Shown: positions 5,844-7,726 of the stretch, one piece after another
Layout of the letters: each line of letters starts with the position of its first letter
How positions within the stretch are numbered: position 1 is the stretch's first letter
NCBI GenBank assembly: GCA_946537565.1
Contig: CAMNFW010000095.1
Span: 1-7,726, forward strand
Length of the DNA: 7,726 nt
Reading direction: 5' to 3'
Source: an uncultured Ruminococcus sp.
Lineage (GTDB): Bacteria > Bacillota > Clostridia > Oscillospirales > Ruminococcaceae
The notes under the pieces: model-generated
Database searches by the model: none
The model's input: the letters and a program-made list of their open reading frames with translations, nothing else
Told to the model about the DNA's origin: nothing
Made by a program: the position numbers and the translations under genes

Positions 5844-7562
5844 ATGAATAAATATATAAAACGTTCTGCCGGTGCTTCGATAGCAGCAGTATGTCTTCTT
5901 TCCTGCGTACCTGCTTCAGTCCATGCAGGCTGGGTAAAAGAGAATGACCATATCATGTACTTTACCGAGGATGCCCCGGATACTCCCGTTACAGGTGTCC
6001 AGGAGATAGACGGGCAAAAATACCTGTTCGCAGATAATGGCAATCTCAAAACTGGCTGGCGTACTATTGACGGTAAAAGATATTACTTCGACCACTCTTC
6101 CGGCAAAGCAGTTTACGGCTGGCTGGAATACTGCGGCAAAATGTACTATATAGAGCCGGAGGGCGGAAAACTGTCAGGCGTTTACACTGACGACAGCAAT
6201 AAAACCTATCTCCTTGATGAATACGGCGCTAAAGTTACCGGCAGCGGCTTCACTAAGTTTAATAATAATACATACTATTTTTATAGTGATTCTTCTGTCG
6301 CTGTCGGAGATACCATGATCGGCGGAAAATACTATTCCTTCTCCCAGCAGGGTGTCCAGAACACCGGCTGGCAGGATATCAGCGGCATGACTTTCTATTT
6401 CGACCCCAAAACCGGTGAGTCTCAGCTGGGTCTTACTAAAATCGACGGAAAATGGTACTATATCCTTCAGGTCAGCGGTCTAAAAAAAGGCACAGCTACG
6501 ATAGACGGTATCCCCTATTCCTTCGATAACGAAACTGGTATCATGAACACCGGCTGGCAGACTATAAACGGCTCTGTTTACTATTTCTATGATAACACCG
6601 ATTTTGCTGCCGGTGTCACTGAGATCGGCGGAAACACCTACTATTTCAGCGACAAAGGTGTAATGCAGACCGGTTTTGTTGAAATGAACGGTGTAAAAAG
6701 ATATTTCTTCCCAAATACCGGCGAAATGGCTAAGGGACTGACCGTTATCGGTAATAATACCTACTTTTTCAGCGATAACGGCGATATGCTGACCGGTCTT
6801 GTTATGACGGGAGATAAGGGATATTACTTCGATTATGACGGAAAAATGAAAACCGGTAAGATCTCTTTCGGCGGCAATAATTATTACTTCGCTGAAAACG
6901 GTGAAATGCAGCGTGGAATCGTTGATATCGACGGTGAAAAATATTTCTTCGATGAAAACGGTGTTCAGCAGGTAGGCTTGCAGGTCTATAACGGCAATAC
7001 ATATTTCTTCGCCGATGACGGTACTATGAAAAACGGCAGACTCATCATCGACGGCAAAAAATATTATTTTGCTCCCGACGGTATTATGCAGATAGGCTGG
7101 GTAACTTTCTCTGACGGTAAATACTATTTCGGCTCAGACGGTGTAATGATGACCGGTATCATCACTATCGCAGGAAAAACCTATTTCTTCGCTGATGACG
7201 GAAAAATGACCACCGGCAGGCTTATCATCAATAACAGCCGCTACTTCTTCAACTCTGACGGTGTTATGCAGACAGGCTGGGTATCATTTAATGACGGCAA
7301 ATACTATTTTGCCAGCGACGGAAAAATGGTTTTCGGCTGGCAGTCTATCAACGGCAAACTTTATCATTTCAATGAAACTAACGGCAGGCTCGATGTGAAT
7401 ACCATTATCAGCGGATATACCATTGGTGCTGACGGTGTTGCCGTAAGAACAGCAGTCAGCCTCTCAGCCGCTGATTCAATTCACAGAACCGCTGCTTCTG
7501 CTGCCATGAGTGTTAAAAGCTCACCTTCAGCTGTTGTAAGCCTTATGACCGGGACCTGGTAA
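5844..7562 (+). CDS. Secreted protein made of about 23 cell-wall/glucan-binding-type repeats
   Basis: A 572-residue exported protein. Signal peptide 1-28 (basic start, hydrophobic core, V-H-A before Gly29); LLSC at 18-21 resembles a weak lipobox, so a lipoprotein cannot be excluded. From about residue 50 to 517 it consists of about 23 aromatic repeats of 20-22 residues with the pattern G-x-x-x-I-x-G-K-x-Y-Y/F-F-x-x-D/N-G-x-M-x-x-G, as in choline-binding and glucan-binding repeat families (CW_binding_1 type). The first repeats are degenerate, and from residue 298 the period is exactly 20. Such repeats bind cell-wall or extracellular polysaccharide; the ligand here is unknown. No catalytic domain, sortase signal or dockerin is visible. 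The tail (518-572) begins SGYTIGADGVAVRTA and then ends abruptly, so a lost C-terminal domain is possible. Start is set by AGGAGG (5833-5838) five bases before ATG. Divergent from the lyase gene. Confidence 0.88.
   Translation: MNKYIKRSAGASIAAVCLLSCVPASVHAGWVKENDHIMYFTEDAPDTPVTGVQEIDGQKYLFADNGNLKTGWRTIDGKRYYFDHSSGKAVYGWLEYCGKMYYIEPEGGKLSGVYTDDSNKTYLLDEYGAKVTGSGFTKFNNNTYYFYSDSSVAVGDTMIGGKYYSFSQQGVQNTGWQDISGMTFYFDPKTGESQLGLTKIDGKWYYILQVSGLKKGTATIDGIPYSFDNETGIMNTGWQTINGSVYYFYDNTDFAAGVTEIGGNTYYFSDKGVMQTGFVEMNGVKRYFFPNTGEMAKGLTVIGNNTYFFSDNGDMLTGLVMTGDKGYYFDYDGKMKTGKISFGGNNYYFAENGEMQRGIVDIDGEKYFFDENGVQQVGLQVYNGNTYFFADDGTMKNGRLIIDGKKYYFAPDGIMQIGWVTFSDGKYYFGSDGVMMTGIITIAGKTYFFADDGKMTTGRLIINNSRYFFNSDGVMQTGWVSFNDGKYYFASDGKMVFGWQSINGKLYHFNETNGRLDVNTIISGYTIGADGVAVRTAVSLSAADSIHRTAASAAMSVKSSPSAVVSLMTGTW
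6735..7394 (+). repeat. Eleven tandem 60-bp coding repeats
   Basis: Residues 298-517 form eleven units of exactly 20 codons, each beginning with Gly. The DNA keeps an unbroken 60-bp phase, with GACGG or AACGG recurring at the same place in most units. Copies are diverged rather than identical. Confidence 0.85.
6975..7334 (+). repeat. 180-bp higher-order duplication inside the repeat protein
   Basis: Residues 378-437 and 438-497 are paralogous three-unit blocks (6975-7154 and 7155-7334). The pairs NTYFFADDGTMKN / KTYFFADDGKMTT, GRLIIDGKKYYF / GRLIINNSRYFF and GWVTFSDGKYYF / GWVSFNDGKYYF occur in the same order. This indicates later amplification of a three-repeat block. Confidence 0.8.
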
Positions 7563-7586
7563 TACAATGATTCGAGGTAATATACT

Positions 7587-7726
7587 ATGAAAAAATCAAG
7601 ATCAACTGCTGTGCTGACCGCTGCTGTTCTGCCATTCATGGAGCTTCTTTCCGCCTCCGCCGCAGATACAAGCATCAGCCGGGATTATACAGACTTTAAT
7701 CCAAATGATGTCAACGGACATATAAC
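7587..7726 (+). CDS. Partial secreted protein of unknown function (N-terminus only)
   Basis: Forty-six codons from ATG at 7587 run off the right edge. The product starts MKKSRSTAVLTAAVLP and continues to an S-A-S-A-A signal peptidase site near residues 25-26. The mature part begins ADTSISRDYTDFNPNDVNGH. A charged Glu19 inside the hydrophobic segment is unusual. A GAGG sequence (7574-7577) lies nine bases upstream of the ATG. The gene starts 24 bases after the stop of the repeat-protein gene with no terminator between them, so the two are probably co-transcribed. Too little of the mature protein is present to name a family. Confidence 0.75.
   Translation, partial: MKKSRSTAVLTAAVLPFMELLSASAADTSISRDYTDFNPNDVNGHI

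Noticed and set aside
5822..6049. 75-codon minus-strand open frame overlapping the start of the repeat protein
   Set aside because: Antisense to the signal peptide and first repeats, with no ribosome binding site.
7481..7675. 64-codon minus-strand open frame at the right end
   Set aside because: Antisense to the tail of the repeat protein and the next gene's signal peptide.

Overview
The window looks like chromosomal DNA from an anaerobic, cellulosome-forming Firmicute of the genus Ruminococcus. The R. flavefaciens group fits better than R. albus. The main reason is the C-terminal dockerin of the large pectinase: its first calcium loop (GDANLDGKVTVADAVAILQ) and its one-residue-longer second loop (NADCYNPGDGVTAKDALAVQ) match the dockerin style I remember from R. 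flavefaciens. Thr-rich linkers, AT-rich intergenic DNA and strong AGGAGG-type ribosome binding sites agree with this. The assignment rests on recognition, not on a search.

Layout: (1) 1-917, minus strand: N-terminal 305 codons of recJ, running off the left edge, with its own promoter at 950-978. (2) 918-1193: intergenic; holds the recJ promoter, a rho-independent terminator (1074-1114, minus) for the upstream gene and a GC-rich hairpin just after that gene's stop. (3) 1194-5258, minus strand: a 1354-residue secreted protein with two polysaccharide lyase family 1 (pectate lyase) modules, each preceded by a beta-sandwich region, a small CBM-like module between them, Thr-rich linkers and a terminal dockerin. 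(4) 5259-5843: a 585-base divergent regulatory region. It holds the lyase promoter, a 24-bp interrupted palindrome in the lyase leader, two almost identical 115/114-bp tandem units built of nested inverted repeats and each starting with an extended -10 sequence, and a leader hairpin. (5) 5844-7562, plus strand: a 572-residue secreted protein made almost entirely of about 23 glucan/choline-binding-type aromatic repeats. (6) 7587-7726, plus strand: the first 46 codons of another secreted protein, 24 bases downstream and probably in the same operon.

How it works together: the lyase should be exported and docked through its dockerin onto a cohesin-bearing scaffoldin, where its two modules would cut de-esterified pectin. 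The divergent plus-strand pair encodes exported proteins of unknown role; the repeat protein probably sticks to a cell-wall or extracellular polysaccharide. recJ is a housekeeping DNA-repair gene and appears functionally unrelated. The least explained part is the intergenic tandem structured repeat at 5539-5779. It carries promoter-like sequences and could be a miniature inverted-repeat element, a duplicated promoter/leader element, or both.
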